The position numbers and the translations under genes were made by a program. Below, in pieces: positions 7,306-15,997 of a stretch of 64,000 nucleotides of DNA (within the stretch, counting starts at the first letter, position 1; every line of letters begins with the position of its first letter). The notes beneath the pieces were generated by a model. The model saw nothing but the letters and a program-made list of their open reading frames with translations, was not told the origin of the DNA and made no database searches. Source of the DNA: Leeuwenhoekiella nanhaiensis (lineage in GTDB: Bacteria; Bacteroidota; Bacteroidia; Flavobacteriales; Flavobacteriaceae). The stretch is from contig NZ_KZ319287.1 of the NCBI RefSeq assembly GCF_002744755.1, positions 682,001-746,000 of the forward strand. Direction: 5' to 3'.

Positions 7306-10300
7306 ATCCTATATAATCGCATTTGATCAGGGAACTACCAGTACCCGCGCCATACTTTTTGACGAGCAGGGCGTTATCGTTCAGGTTTCCCAAAAAGAAC
7401 TTACCCAGCACTATCCACAATCGGGTTGGGTGGAACACGATCCCACAGAAATTTACAACGATCAAAAGGCCGCTTTTGAGCAGGTGATTACCGAAGCGGG
7501 GGTTGAACCCAATGCGATTAAAGCTATAGGAATTACCAACCAGCGGGAAACTACTGTGGTTTGGGATAAACACACCGGCGAGCCGGTTTATAATGCCATT
7601 GTTTGGCTAGACAAGCGCACCGAACCCATCTGTGAAGGTCTGCGCGAGCGCGATTTGGAACGCTATATTTCAAAAAATACGGGACTGGTCATCGACAGTT
7701 ATTTTTCCGCCACCAAAATAAAATGGATTCTCGATAATGTGGATGGCGCCAGGGAAAAGGCCGAAGCCGGCGATTTGCTCTTTGGCACCATAGACACCTG
7801 GCTCATTTATAAATTTACCGGGCAGCATCTTACCGATCATACCAACGCGAGCCGCACGATGTTGTACAACATCAAAAAGCTGAAATGGGATGACGAATTG
7901 CTCGAGATTTTGGAAATCCCGAAATCGATGTTGCCCAAGGTTCAGGCCTCATCGTCTGATTTTGGAAGCATCACCCATAAGGGTCATACCTATCCCATTT
8001 ACGGGGTTGCGGGGGATCAGCAGGCCGCTTTATTTGGTCAGGGCGGTTACAAGTCTGGGATGGCCAAAAACACTTACGGTACGGGTTGCTTTATGCTGCT
8101 CAATACCGGGAAAAAGCCTTCATTTTCTAAAAACGGACTTATCACAACCTTGTGTTGCACCCTTGAAGATAAAAAACCGAAATATGCCCTCGAGGGTAGT
8201 GTTTTTGTAGGTGGTGCTTCGGTGCAATGGCTGCGCGATTCGCTCAAGCTGATTGATAATGCGGCTGAAACCAGTACGATTTGTAAGAGTATCCCACCCT
8301 TAAAGGATTTGTATCTGGTGCCTGCTTTTAACGGCTTGGGTGCACCTTATTGGGATGGAAACGCCAAAGGAAGCATTCAGGGATTGACCTTTAATACCGG
8401 CCGAAAAGAACTTGTAAAGGCTACGATTGAAGCTTTGGCGTATCAGGTAGACGATTTGATAACGGCAATGACTGAAGACAGCGGCAATCAAATTAAAAGC
8501 TTGAAAGTAGATGGCGGTGCCTGCGCTAACGATTACCTGATGCAGTTTCAGGCAGATATTCTGGATGCTGATGTTGACCGGCCTCAAATGCTTGAAGTGA
8601 CTGCACTGGGCGCGGCACTCCTGGCCGGTATTAAAGCCGGAGTCTGGTCGCAAAACGACATCGCTTCCCTCAGAAAAGTAGATCACATCTTTAAGCCCGA
8701 AATGGGCATCCGCGAGCGCAATCATAAAAAAGAAGGCTGGGAACTTGCTGTTTTACGCACCCGTTCGGGTTATGCCGAAAGTCTGGTGAAAGAAAAGCGC
8801 CCGTTGCGTTTCAGCATTGTTGACCGCAAACGCTACATCAAAAAAGCCAAAAAGAAAAAATTTGATCTTGTGGTCATTGGTGGCGGGGTTACCGGAGCAG
8901 GAATCGCCCTCGATGCCATTACCCGCGGGATGAGTGTGTGTCTGGTGGAGAAAAATGACTTCGCCAGCGGCACGAGTAATAAAAGCACCAAGCTGGTTCA
9001 CGGTGGGTTGCGCTATCTCAAACAGATGGAAATAGGTCTGGTTAAAGAGACCGGGACCGAGCGTGCGATTGTACACAAACTGGCGCCACACCTTGTAGTG
9101 CCCGAAAAAATGCTGTTGCCTTTAATTGAAGGCGGGCAGTACGGTAAGTTTTTAACCTCAGTTGGCTTGAAGGTTTACGACCTCCTGGCCAATGTAGAAG
9201 GCGATGATAAACGTCAAATGCTTTCTAAGGAAGAAACACTTAAACGCGAACCCATTCTGGACGAAACCAAAGTTTTAGGTGGCGGGTTTTATGCAGAATA
9301 CAGAACCGACGATGCACGGCTAACTATAGAGTTGTTGAAGAAAGCTGCCGGTTTTGGAGCCATTTGCCTCAACTATTGCGAGATGAGCGATTTTGTTTAC
9401 GATTATAAAGGCCGAATCACCGCCGTAAAATGCCGGGATCACAACTCCGGAAGCGTTTTTGAGATTGAGTCGCGCACCTTTGTTTCGGCTGCGGGTCCCT
9501 GGGTTGATAAGCTTCGGGCCAAAGACGAGTCGATGAATAACAAGCATCTGCACCTTACTAAAGGGGTACACCTGGTTTTTGAACGCAAAAAATTACCGGT
9601 GCATCAATCGCTATACTTTGATGTACCAGATGGTCGTATGATTTTTGCAATTCCGCGTGGCAGAGTTACGTATGTGGGCACGACCGACACCAATTATTCC
9701 GGTGATCTCGATCGGGTGGTGGCGACTAAAGATGACATTAACTACCTGCTTGATGCGGTAAACGCCACTTTCCCTGATATCCATCTTACCGAAGAAGACA
9801 TCGAATCGAGTTGGGCAGGTCTTCGGCCTTTAATTCACGAGGATGAAAAGGATCCTTCTGAGCTTTCGCGAAAAGATGAAATTTTTGTGAGTGATAGTGG
9901 TCTTATTTCTATCGCCGGCGGAAAACTCACCGGTTACCGAAAAATGGCGCAACGGGTTAACGAGACGGTGCTGAAGCGTCTTAAAGACGATTATGCCGAG
10001 CAATTTGAAGAATCGCGTACCGAGCATATCGCGCTTACCTCGCATGCTATGCGCAATACCAAAGAAGTAGAGACCTATCGCAAAGAGCTGGAGGCCGCTC
10101 TCGATTATCTGAAAATTGATAAGCCGGAGTATAAGGCCTGGTATCTCACTTCAACCTACGGTAAGCAGGCCGACATAATAAAAAATAAGATCAATTATTT
10201 CAGAAATCAGGATGTTAATGAGCGTCTGGTGCGTGCCGAACTTTGGTATTCGGTAAACTTTGAGATGACAAACAGCCTGGCCGATTTCTTTGTACGCCGC

Positions 10301-10474
10301 ACGGGTAGATTGTATTTTGATATTAAAACCGTAAATGCATACCGGGAACTGGCGATTGAAGATTTTGTGAATTATCTGGACTGGGATGAAAGACGCGTAC
10401 AGGAAGAAAATGAGAAACTAGACGAACTCATCTACGATGCTACCCATTTTTACGATCAGGAATTTCCGGCTTAA
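7298..10474 (+). CDS. Glycerol kinase - glycerol-3-phosphate dehydrogenase fusion (GlpK-GlpD)
   Basis: One uninterrupted frame of 1058 codons carries two complete enzymes. Residues 1 to ~498 are glycerol kinase: FDQGTTSTRAILFDEQG, NQRETTVVWDKHTGEP, GVAGDQQAALFGQGG and LKVDGGACANDYLMQFQAD. It phosphorylates glycerol with ATP. From ~503 the chain is an FAD-dependent glycerol-3-phosphate dehydrogenase of GlpD type: the dinucleotide site VVIGGGVTGAGIALDA (~524-539), then FASGTSNKSTKLVHGGLRYL and LTKGVHLVFERKKLP. It oxidises G3P to dihydroxyacetone phosphate and passes electrons to quinone. The junction contains GYAESLVKEKRPLRFSIVDR. A TTG at 8804 sits where a separate GlpD would begin, but no stop codon precedes it. 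No glycerol facilitator is adjacent. The pair is normally encoded by two genes. Confidence 0.93.
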   Translation: MSKSYIIAFDQGTTSTRAILFDEQGVIVQVSQKELTQHYPQSGWVEHDPTEIYNDQKAAFEQVITEAGVEPNAIKAIGITNQRETTVVWDKHTGEPVYNAIVWLDKRTEPICEGLRERDLERYISKNTGLVIDSYFSATKIKWILDNVDGAREKAEAGDLLFGTIDTWLIYKFTGQHLTDHTNASRTMLYNIKKLKWDDELLEILEIPKSMLPKVQASSSDFGSITHKGHTYPIYGVAGDQQAALFGQGGYKSGMAKNTYGTGCFMLLNTGKKPSFSKNGLITTLCCTLEDKKPKYALEGSVFVGGASVQWLRDSLKLIDNAAETSTICKSIPPLKDLYLVPAFNGLGAPYWDGNAKGSIQGLTFNTGRKELVKATIEALAYQVDDLITAMTEDSGNQIKSLKVDGGACANDYLMQFQADILDADVDRPQMLEVTALGAALLAGIKAGVWSQNDIASLRKVDHIFKPEMGIRERNHKKEGWELAVLRTRSGYAESLVKEKRPLRFSIVDRKRYIKKAKKKKFDLVVIGGGVTGAGIALDAITRGMSVCLVEKNDFASGTSNKSTKLVHGGLRYLKQMEIGLVKETGTERAIVHKLAPHLVVPEKMLLPLIEGGQYGKFLTSVGLKVYDLLANVEGDDKRQMLSKEETLKREPILDETKVLGGGFYAEYRTDDARLTIELLKKAAGFGAICLNYCEMSDFVYDYKGRITAVKCRDHNSGSVFEIESRTFVSAAGPWVDKLRAKDESMNNKHLHLTKGVHLVFERKKLPVHQSLYFDVPDGRMIFAIPRGRVTYVGTTDTNYSGDLDRVVATKDDINYLLDAVNATFPDIHLTEEDIESSWAGLRPLIHEDEKDPSELSRKDEIFVSDSGLISIAGGKLTGYRKMAQRVNETVLKRLKDDYAEQFEESRTEHIALTSHAMRNTKEVETYRKELEAALDYLKIDKPEYKAWYLTSTYGKQADIIKNKINYFRNQDVNERLVRAELWYSVNFEMTNSLADFFVRRTGRLYFDIKTVNAYRELAIEDFVNYLDWDERRVQEENEKLDELIYDATHFYDQEFPA

Positions 10475-10540
10475 AAATTACAGGTTACAAGGACGATTTT
10501 AGAATTTAAACGTTAATTTTACGCTTAAAACAGAATCATT

Positions 10541-11347
10541 ATGGACAAAGGCTTTTTGATTGATATGGACGGAGTTATCTATAGCGGTAACGATTTAATT
10601 CCGGGTGCAGATACATTTATAAAAACATTACAGGATCGCGGTATTCCGTTTTTGTTTATGACTAATAACAGTCAGCGCAGTCCTATTGATGTGGTAAATA
10701 AACTGAAGCCCATGGGCATTCATATCACCGAAGATAATGTCTATACCAGTGCTATGGCTACAGCCTGGTTTTTAGGTTTTACCAAGCCTAACGGTACCGC
10801 CTATGTTTTGGGAGAAGGAGGCTTATTGAGCAGTTTGCATCAGCACGGCTACAGTCTGGTAACTCAGGATCCTGATTATGTAGTGGTGGGTGAAGGTCGA
10901 AATTTTACGCTTGAGATGGCGAATAATGCGGTTGATATGATTTTAGGCGGAGCGAAACTAATCGCTACCAACCTGGATCCATCGCCTATGAAAAAAGGCT
11001 GGGCTAACCTGGGTATTAAAGCCATTGTGAAAATGATTGAAGAGGCCAGTGGCCGTAAAGCTTTTTCTGTTGGAAAACCGAGTCCGGTGATGATGCGTGC
11101 CGCACGCAAAAAATTAGGATTGACCACAGATCAGACCATCGTGATAGGAGATACCATGGATACCGATATTTTAGGTTCCATCCAAATGGGTTACAAAACC
11201 ATTTTGACCCTTTCAGGTGTGTCTAAACAAAAAGATTTGGGTAATTATGCTTACGGTCCTGATATGATTATAGACTCGCTAAAAGGTTTTGATATTGATA
11301 AAGCCTTGGCAAAGCTTTCGGTAGAAAATAATTATTCAGAATTTTAG
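10541..11347 (+). CDS. HAD-superfamily (IIA, NagD-like) phosphatase
   Basis: A 268-residue HAD hydrolase. Motif I is IDMDGVIYSG (nucleophile Asp8, acid Asp10), motif II is MTNNS (~45-49), a Lys stands near SVGKPSP (~187-193), and motif IV is IGDTMDTDI. The cap insertion between motifs II and III is the alpha/beta type of subclass IIA, as in NagD and mammalian phosphoglycolate/G3P phosphatase. It removes phosphate from a small cytosolic phosphometabolite. It sits 66 bp after the glycerol kinase-G3P dehydrogenase fusion, which makes glycerol 3-phosphate or a related triose phosphate a reasonable candidate substrate. This is guilt by association only. Confidence 0.88.
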   Translation: MDKGFLIDMDGVIYSGNDLIPGADTFIKTLQDRGIPFLFMTNNSQRSPIDVVNKLKPMGIHITEDNVYTSAMATAWFLGFTKPNGTAYVLGEGGLLSSLHQHGYSLVTQDPDYVVVGEGRNFTLEMANNAVDMILGGAKLIATNLDPSPMKKGWANLGIKAIVKMIEEASGRKAFSVGKPSPVMMRAARKKLGLTTDQTIVIGDTMDTDILGSIQMGYKTILTLSGVSKQKDLGNYAYGPDMIIDSLKGFDIDKALAKLSVENNYSEF

Positions 11348-11392
11348 GCCCGGTACGGGAATACGTTTTAAACAGATAAAGTTTCAGAATAC

Positions 11393-12412
11393 ATGAAGAT
11401 ATTGGTTACAGGAGGGCTCGGTTTTATTGGGTCTCACACCGTGGTAGAATTACAAAATGCAGGTTATGAAGTGGTCATCATCGACGATCTTTCTAATGCG
11501 TCTGAATCTGTTTTAGACGGCATTGAAGCCATTACTTCAACTCGGCCCGTGTTTGAAAAACTAGACCTTCGCGACCGCAATGCTGTTTCTGCCTTCTTTA
11601 AGAAACACGCAGATGTTGAAGGTGTAATTCATTTTGCAGCTTCAAAAGCCGTGGGCGAAAGTGTGCACAAACCTTTATTGTATTACGAAAACAACCTGAG
11701 TTCGCTGGTGTATTTACTTCAGGAGCTGACGGCAAAGCCCGAAGCCAGTTTTATATTCAGTTCGTCTTGTACCGTTTACGGGCAGGCAGATGAATTGCCT
11801 ATTACCGAAAACGCGCCTGTAAAGCCTGCGGAGTCTCCTTATGGAAACACCAAGCAGATCGGAGAAGAAATCATTCGGGATACCGCTCATAAATTTGAAG
11901 ATTTTAAAGCGATTGCCCTACGCTATTTTAACCCGATTGGAGCACATCAAAGTACTGAAATAGGGGAGTTACCGCTTGGCGTCCCGCAAAATCTGGTTCC
12001 ATTTATCACGCAAACGGCAGCAGGATTGCGTGAGGAGCTTTCGGTTTTTGGCAATGATTATCCTACCCGCGATGGCACCTGTGTGCGCGATTACATTCAC
12101 GTGGTAGATTTGGCTAAGGCTCACGTAATGGCCTTAACCCGCTTAATAGAAGGGAAAAATAAATCAAACTACGAGGTTTTCAATTTGGGCACGGGTACCG
12201 GTAGTACGGTTTTAGAAGTAATCGAAACGTTTGAAAAAGTTTCGGGAGTAAAACTTCCTTATAAAATTGTTGACCGCCGGGAAGGGGATGTGGTTGCTGC
12301 GTATGCGGATACCGAAAAAGCCAATAATGAGCTTGGCTGGAAATCAGAACTTAGCCTTGCAGATGCTTTAGATTCTGCCTGGAAATGGGAAAAAAAGGTG
12401 CGCGGTATTTAG
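11393..12412 (+). CDS. galE: UDP-glucose 4-epimerase
   Basis: A 339-residue SDR-extended epimerase. The NAD-binding motif GGLGFIGSHT is at residues 7-16, the Ser of FSSSCTVYG and the YGNTK catalytic Tyr/Lys pair are at ~144-154, and the substrate segments RYFNPIGAH and FGNDYPTRDGTCVRDYIHV are those of GalE. It interconverts UDP-glucose and UDP-galactose in the cytosol, closing the Leloir pathway and also supplying UDP-galactose for surface glycans. The gene ends the plus-strand run galM, glpK-glpD, HAD, galE and converges on the LacI-family gene with only 22 bp between stops. Spacing to the HAD gene is 45 bp. Confidence 0.96.
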   Translation: MKILVTGGLGFIGSHTVVELQNAGYEVVIIDDLSNASESVLDGIEAITSTRPVFEKLDLRDRNAVSAFFKKHADVEGVIHFAASKAVGESVHKPLLYYENNLSSLVYLLQELTAKPEASFIFSSSCTVYGQADELPITENAPVKPAESPYGNTKQIGEEIIRDTAHKFEDFKAIALRYFNPIGAHQSTEIGELPLGVPQNLVPFITQTAAGLREELSVFGNDYPTRDGTCVRDYIHVVDLAKAHVMALTRLIEGKNKSNYEVFNLGTGTGSTVLEVIETFEKVSGVKLPYKIVDRREGDVVAAYADTEKANNELGWKSELSLADALDSAWKWEKKVRGI

Positions 12413-12434
12413 TAAAGCGCACAGCTTTTCCTTT

Positions 12435-13442
12435 TTAGATTGTACGTGTGCTTTTACGTATAACCAGTTCGGTCTCAATAGTTTCCTGAATAGGGTCTTT
12501 TTTCGTTTTAGCTTCAAGACTTTCTATTGCGATTTGTATGGTGCGCTTGCCAATTATCTCAGCTTGTTGTTTTATCGTAGTAAGCGGGGGGAAATAATTG
12601 CGGGCCAAAGCACCGTCAGTAAAGCCGATTACGCCTACGTCATCCGGTACTCTTCGGTTATTTATGCGCAGGGCGTTCATGGCGTAAATAGCGCTCGATT
12701 CGTCTGTGGTGACAATTCCGTCCAGATCATTATCTTTTAAAAAAGCGCTGAGGTCCGCTTCCAGATTTTCGAGTTTGGTATTTATTATTTTCGGTTCGTA
12801 GCCCAGTTCACGTACAGCAGCTTCATAGCCTTCAGCACGTTTTTTACCTACAGAAGTATTGGTTAGGATTGACAGCAGTGCAATATGCCTGCATCCTGTT
12901 TTATGCAAATGCATGGTAGAATCGTAAGCACCTTTAAAGTCATTGATGACCACGCTGTGTGAAAGCAGCTTCTCATTTACACGATCAAACTGCACCAGCG
13001 GAATGTCAAAGTAAAGTATGTCATTAAGGTGTTCTAATTCTTCCGTTTGCTGTGTTTCTGAACTCAAGCTGATGATGATCGCATCTACCGAAACATCACT
13101 GAGCATGTTGATGCTTTGCTTTTCTTTCTGAAGCGATTCGTTTGAAATGCAGGTTACCAGCGAATAGCCGTTTTTAGTGGCTTCATCTTCCATTCCCATA
13201 ATTACTTTAGCAAAAAAGTTATGCATAATGTTGGGAATCACAACTCCTATCGTTTTGGTGCGGCTGCTTTTAAGGCCACGAGCCATTGCATTGGGCCTGT
13301 ACTTGAGTTGACGTGCAGCGGTTTTAACCACCAGTTTTGTAGCATCACTAATCTCCGGACTATCTGCTAAAGCCTTGGAGACAGTAGAGATAGAAAGGTT
13401 AAGATGTTCTGCAATTGCTTTAAGGGTGGTTTTATGTGCCAT
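12435..13442 (-). CDS. LacI-family transcriptional regulator of the gal operon
   Basis: A 335-residue LacI/GalR protein. The N-terminal helix-turn-helix and hinge are clear: TTLKAIAEHLNLSISTVSKA, then LKYRPNAMARGLKSSRTKTI. A periplasmic-binding-protein-like sensor domain follows from ~residue 60 (IGVVIPNIMHNFFAKVIMGM, GIVTTDESSAIYAMNALRI, DVGVIGFTDGALARNYFPPL). It begins 2 bp after galT ends on the same strand and is the last gene of galK-galT-lacI, so it probably controls this operon and the divergent symporter. The ligand is likely galactose or a Leloir intermediate, by context. Repeated AACGTA motifs upstream of galK are candidate operators. Confidence 0.93.
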   Translation of the reverse strand: MAHKTTLKAIAEHLNLSISTVSKALADSPEISDATKLVVKTAARQLKYRPNAMARGLKSSRTKTIGVVIPNIMHNFFAKVIMGMEDEATKNGYSLVTCISNESLQKEKQSINMLSDVSVDAIIISLSSETQQTEELEHLNDILYFDIPLVQFDRVNEKLLSHSVVINDFKGAYDSTMHLHKTGCRHIALLSILTNTSVGKKRAEGYEAAVRELGYEPKIINTKLENLEADLSAFLKDNDLDGIVTTDESSAIYAMNALRINNRRVPDDVGVIGFTDGALARNYFPPLTTIKQQAEIIGKRTIQIAIESLEAKTKKDPIQETIETELVIRKSTRTI

Positions 13443-13444
13443 AT

Positions 13445-14482
13445 TTAGGTTTTGCTATAATGAACGTCTGGTAAGTTACGTAAAGTTTCGGCAGCCATCT
13501 CGGCTGTTATGTCGCGCTGGGGAGTTGCAAACATTTCATAACCTACCATAAATTTCTTTACTGTGGCCGAACGCAATAAAGGAGGGTAAAATGACATATG
13601 AAAATGCCAGCTTTCCCAATCCCTTCCGTCAGTAGGTGCCTGATGAATTCCTGAGCTGTATGGGAATGAAATCTTAAACAGATTATCATATTTTATGGTA
13701 ACAGCTTTAATAATTTTTGCATAATCCATACGCTCCTCTTCAGTCAGACTTAAAATATTGCGATGTTGATTGCGTGGAATAATCATCACTTCATACGGCC
13801 AAACTGCCCAATAGGGAACTAAAGCTACAAAATATTCGGTTTCAACAACAATGCGTTCCTGAGCCTGTAATTCTTCTTTTAGATAGTCACTAAGCAGGCT
13901 GGTTTTGTTGTTGTGGTAATACTCGCTAAGGTTTTTGCATTTTTTGCTTACCTCAAGAGGAATGGTGCGCTGTGCCCAGATTTGTCCGTGCGGGTGTGGA
14001 TTGCTGCAGCCCATAATCGCTCCTTTATTTTCAAAAATCTGAACGTGATTGATGTCTTTTTTGGCTCCAAGTTCTCTGAATTCCCGTTGCCAAAGTGCGA
14101 TTACCTTGTCAATTTCAGCAACATCCATAACCGGAAGGGTCAAAGAATGATCTGGAGAGAAACAAACCACTTTACAGGTTCCGCTTTCCGCTTCTGCCTT
14201 AAGTAAACCGGATTTGAATTTTTCTTCCGGTACATCGCGTTTAAGCGCGGCAAAATCATTCGTGAAAGACCATGGCTCGTTGTAGTCCTCATTTTTATGA
14301 CCACCTGCGCGCTCATTTCCGGGACATAAATAACAAGTAGGATCGTAAGAAGGGCGTTCTTCAGTCACAACATCTTCTTCTTTTCCCTGCCAGGGACGCT
14401 TGGTACGGTGTGGGGAAACTAACACCCACTCCCCGGTGAGGATATTATATCTTCGGTGTGAATTATCATTAAAGTCAAGCAT
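13445..14482 (-). CDS. galT: Galactose-1-phosphate uridylyltransferase
   Basis: A 345-residue GalT. The nucleotidyl-histidine motif CSNPHPHGQIWAQ (~158-170) carries the uridylylated His, and the metal-site segment YDPTCYLCPGNERAGG (~46-61) and the C-terminal half with FPYSSGIHQAPTDGRDW are typical of class I enzymes. It exchanges UMP between UDP-glucose and galactose 1-phosphate, giving UDP-galactose and glucose 1-phosphate. It lies 42 bp after galK and 2 bp before the LacI-family gene, so the three are one transcription unit. The length is normal and no key residue is missing. Confidence 0.97.
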   Translation of the reverse strand: MLDFNDNSHRRYNILTGEWVLVSPHRTKRPWQGKEEDVVTEERPSYDPTCYLCPGNERAGGHKNEDYNEPWSFTNDFAALKRDVPEEKFKSGLLKAEAESGTCKVVCFSPDHSLTLPVMDVAEIDKVIALWQREFRELGAKKDINHVQIFENKGAIMGCSNPHPHGQIWAQRTIPLEVSKKCKNLSEYYHNNKTSLLSDYLKEELQAQERIVVETEYFVALVPYWAVWPYEVMIIPRNQHRNILSLTEEERMDYAKIIKAVTIKYDNLFKISFPYSSGIHQAPTDGRDWESWHFHMSFYPPLLRSATVKKFMVGYEMFATPQRDITAEMAAETLRNLPDVHYSKT

Positions 14483-14524
14483 GGTATTCAGTTTTGTTTC
14501 AACAATAGGTTTAACAGGTGCGAA

Positions 14525-15688
14525 CTAGATTACTTTTCCGCCGTCAGCCGGCATCGCGGTAAAGGCAGAAAGACTGATGTCAAATTTTTCTTTGTAGGCT
14601 TTTTTAGCTAAAGCGGTATACTCTTCCATAAAGTCCTGATGTATCAGGTTGATTGTGCAACCGCCAAAGCCACCGCCCATCATTCTACAGCCTAAAATGG
14701 CATCATAATTTCGTGAAAAATCGGTTAGAAAATCAAGTTCGTTGCAACTTACTTCGTATTTGTGTTGAAGTCCCTCGTGTGAACCATACATGAGTTCTCC
14801 AAAAGTTTTCAGGTCATTTTGTTCAAGAGCGGACGCGGCAGCATTTACACGTGCATTTTCTTCAATGACATAGGAACAGCGGTCGAAGATGACCGGTTCA
14901 AAGTCATTTTTGTGGGCTTCCAGCTGTTCTAATTTGACATCTCTAAGCGATTGAATATCGGGATACCATTTTTGCAGCAGTTTAACGCCCTGCTCACATT
15001 CCTTACGTCTTACATTATACTCACTGGTAGAAAGGCTGTGCGAGACATTGGTGTTGAGCAGGAGTAGGGCATAAGGTTCTATGTTGAACGGAACCAGTTT
15101 GTAGTCAAGGCTTTGGCAATCCAGTTGAATTACGTGATTTTCCTTGCTCATAACCGAGGCAAACTGGTCCATAATTCCGCACATCGTGCCTACATAATTA
15201 TGCTCTGCCTTTTGAGAAAGTTCAACGATTTCCAGAGGACTAAGATTTAACGAAAAAAGCTCATTTAAGCCTTCTGCAAGTCCACACTCGAGAGCGGCAG
15301 ACGAACTAATCCCTGCACCCATAGGCAGATTGCTAAACATCAGACAGTCAAAACCAGAGAGGCTGCGTCCTCTTTTTTTGATTTCTTCGGTTACCCCGGT
15401 GATGTATCGCGTCCATTCCTCGCCCTGTTCATCAGGTTTGCTCAGGTCAAATTGATAGGTGCTTTCAAAATTAAGGCTGGTAACGCGACACTGCGTTTCA
15501 GTCTTGTTTTTTTTCAGATAGAATACAATGGATTTGTCAATGGCTGTGGGCATAACAAAACCGTTATTGTAGTCGGTATGTTCCCCAATTAAGTTTACTC
15601 TTCCGGGAGAGTTGACTGTTACTTCGGCTTTAAAGTTTCCAATTTGAGCAACCTGCTCTGGCGATTGTGCGATGATGTTGTTTTGCAA
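14525..15688 (-). CDS. galK: Galactokinase
   Basis: A 387-residue GHMP kinase. The galactokinase signature PGRVNLIGEHTDYNNGFVMP is at ~29-48, the ATP loop LPMGAGISSSAALECG at ~122-137 and the third motif MMGGGFGGCTINLI near ~347-360. It phosphorylates alpha-galactose at C1 with ATP in the cytosol, after mutarotation by GalM. It is the promoter-proximal gene of galK-galT-lacI and is divergent from a Na+/sugar symporter across 309 bp. The product feeds the GalT/GalE pair encoded within 4 kb. Confidence 0.97.
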   Translation of the reverse strand: MQNNIIAQSPEQVAQIGNFKAEVTVNSPGRVNLIGEHTDYNNGFVMPTAIDKSIVFYLKKNKTETQCRVTSLNFESTYQFDLSKPDEQGEEWTRYITGVTEEIKKRGRSLSGFDCLMFSNLPMGAGISSSAALECGLAEGLNELFSLNLSPLEIVELSQKAEHNYVGTMCGIMDQFASVMSKENHVIQLDCQSLDYKLVPFNIEPYALLLLNTNVSHSLSTSEYNVRRKECEQGVKLLQKWYPDIQSLRDVKLEQLEAHKNDFEPVIFDRCSYVIEENARVNAAASALEQNDLKTFGELMYGSHEGLQHKYEVSCNELDFLTDFSRNYDAILGCRMMGGGFGGCTINLIHQDFMEEYTALAKKAYKEKFDISLSAFTAMPADGGKVI

Positions 15689-15997
15689 AACCTAAACGTA
15701 CTAATTAATACTCCTTTTCTTTGGTAAACAAATATACTAAAACTTTCATTAAACGTATTTTTTACATTTAAAAGAAATGAAACTGAAATGACATAAAGTG
15801 TTTAAGACTATAACGTAATAGCGGTAAAAAAGAGGGTTTGTTTTCAATGATTTATCAAAAATTGACGCTTATTTGTGGGTTTATGACAGATTTTAAACCG
15901 GAATGCTTCGTCTCAAAATGTTTATTGTATTACTTTAGTGGCGTTATAAAAAAATGTTAACACATCTTTTTGTTGAATAAAACCAATTCCTAATCCT
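15689..15997. promoter_or_regulatory. Divergent control region galK / symporter with three AACGTA motifs
   Basis: A 309-bp AT-rich gap with no gene. The hexamer AACGTA occurs three times: TAAACGTA at 15693-15700, TAAACGTA at 15750-15757 and TAACGTAA at 15811-15818. The last lies in a near-palindrome TATAACGTAATA centred on CG, as LacI-family operators often are. TACTTTAG at 15931-15938 resembles a -7 box for the symporter. Assigning these sites to the regulator at 12435-13442 is an inference from neighbourhood. Confidence 0.4.

Noticed and set aside
8760-8830. Frameshift or missed stop between glpK and glpD
   Set aside because: The frame runs through cleanly and both halves are full length. 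I keep it as a fusion but list read-checking as the test.
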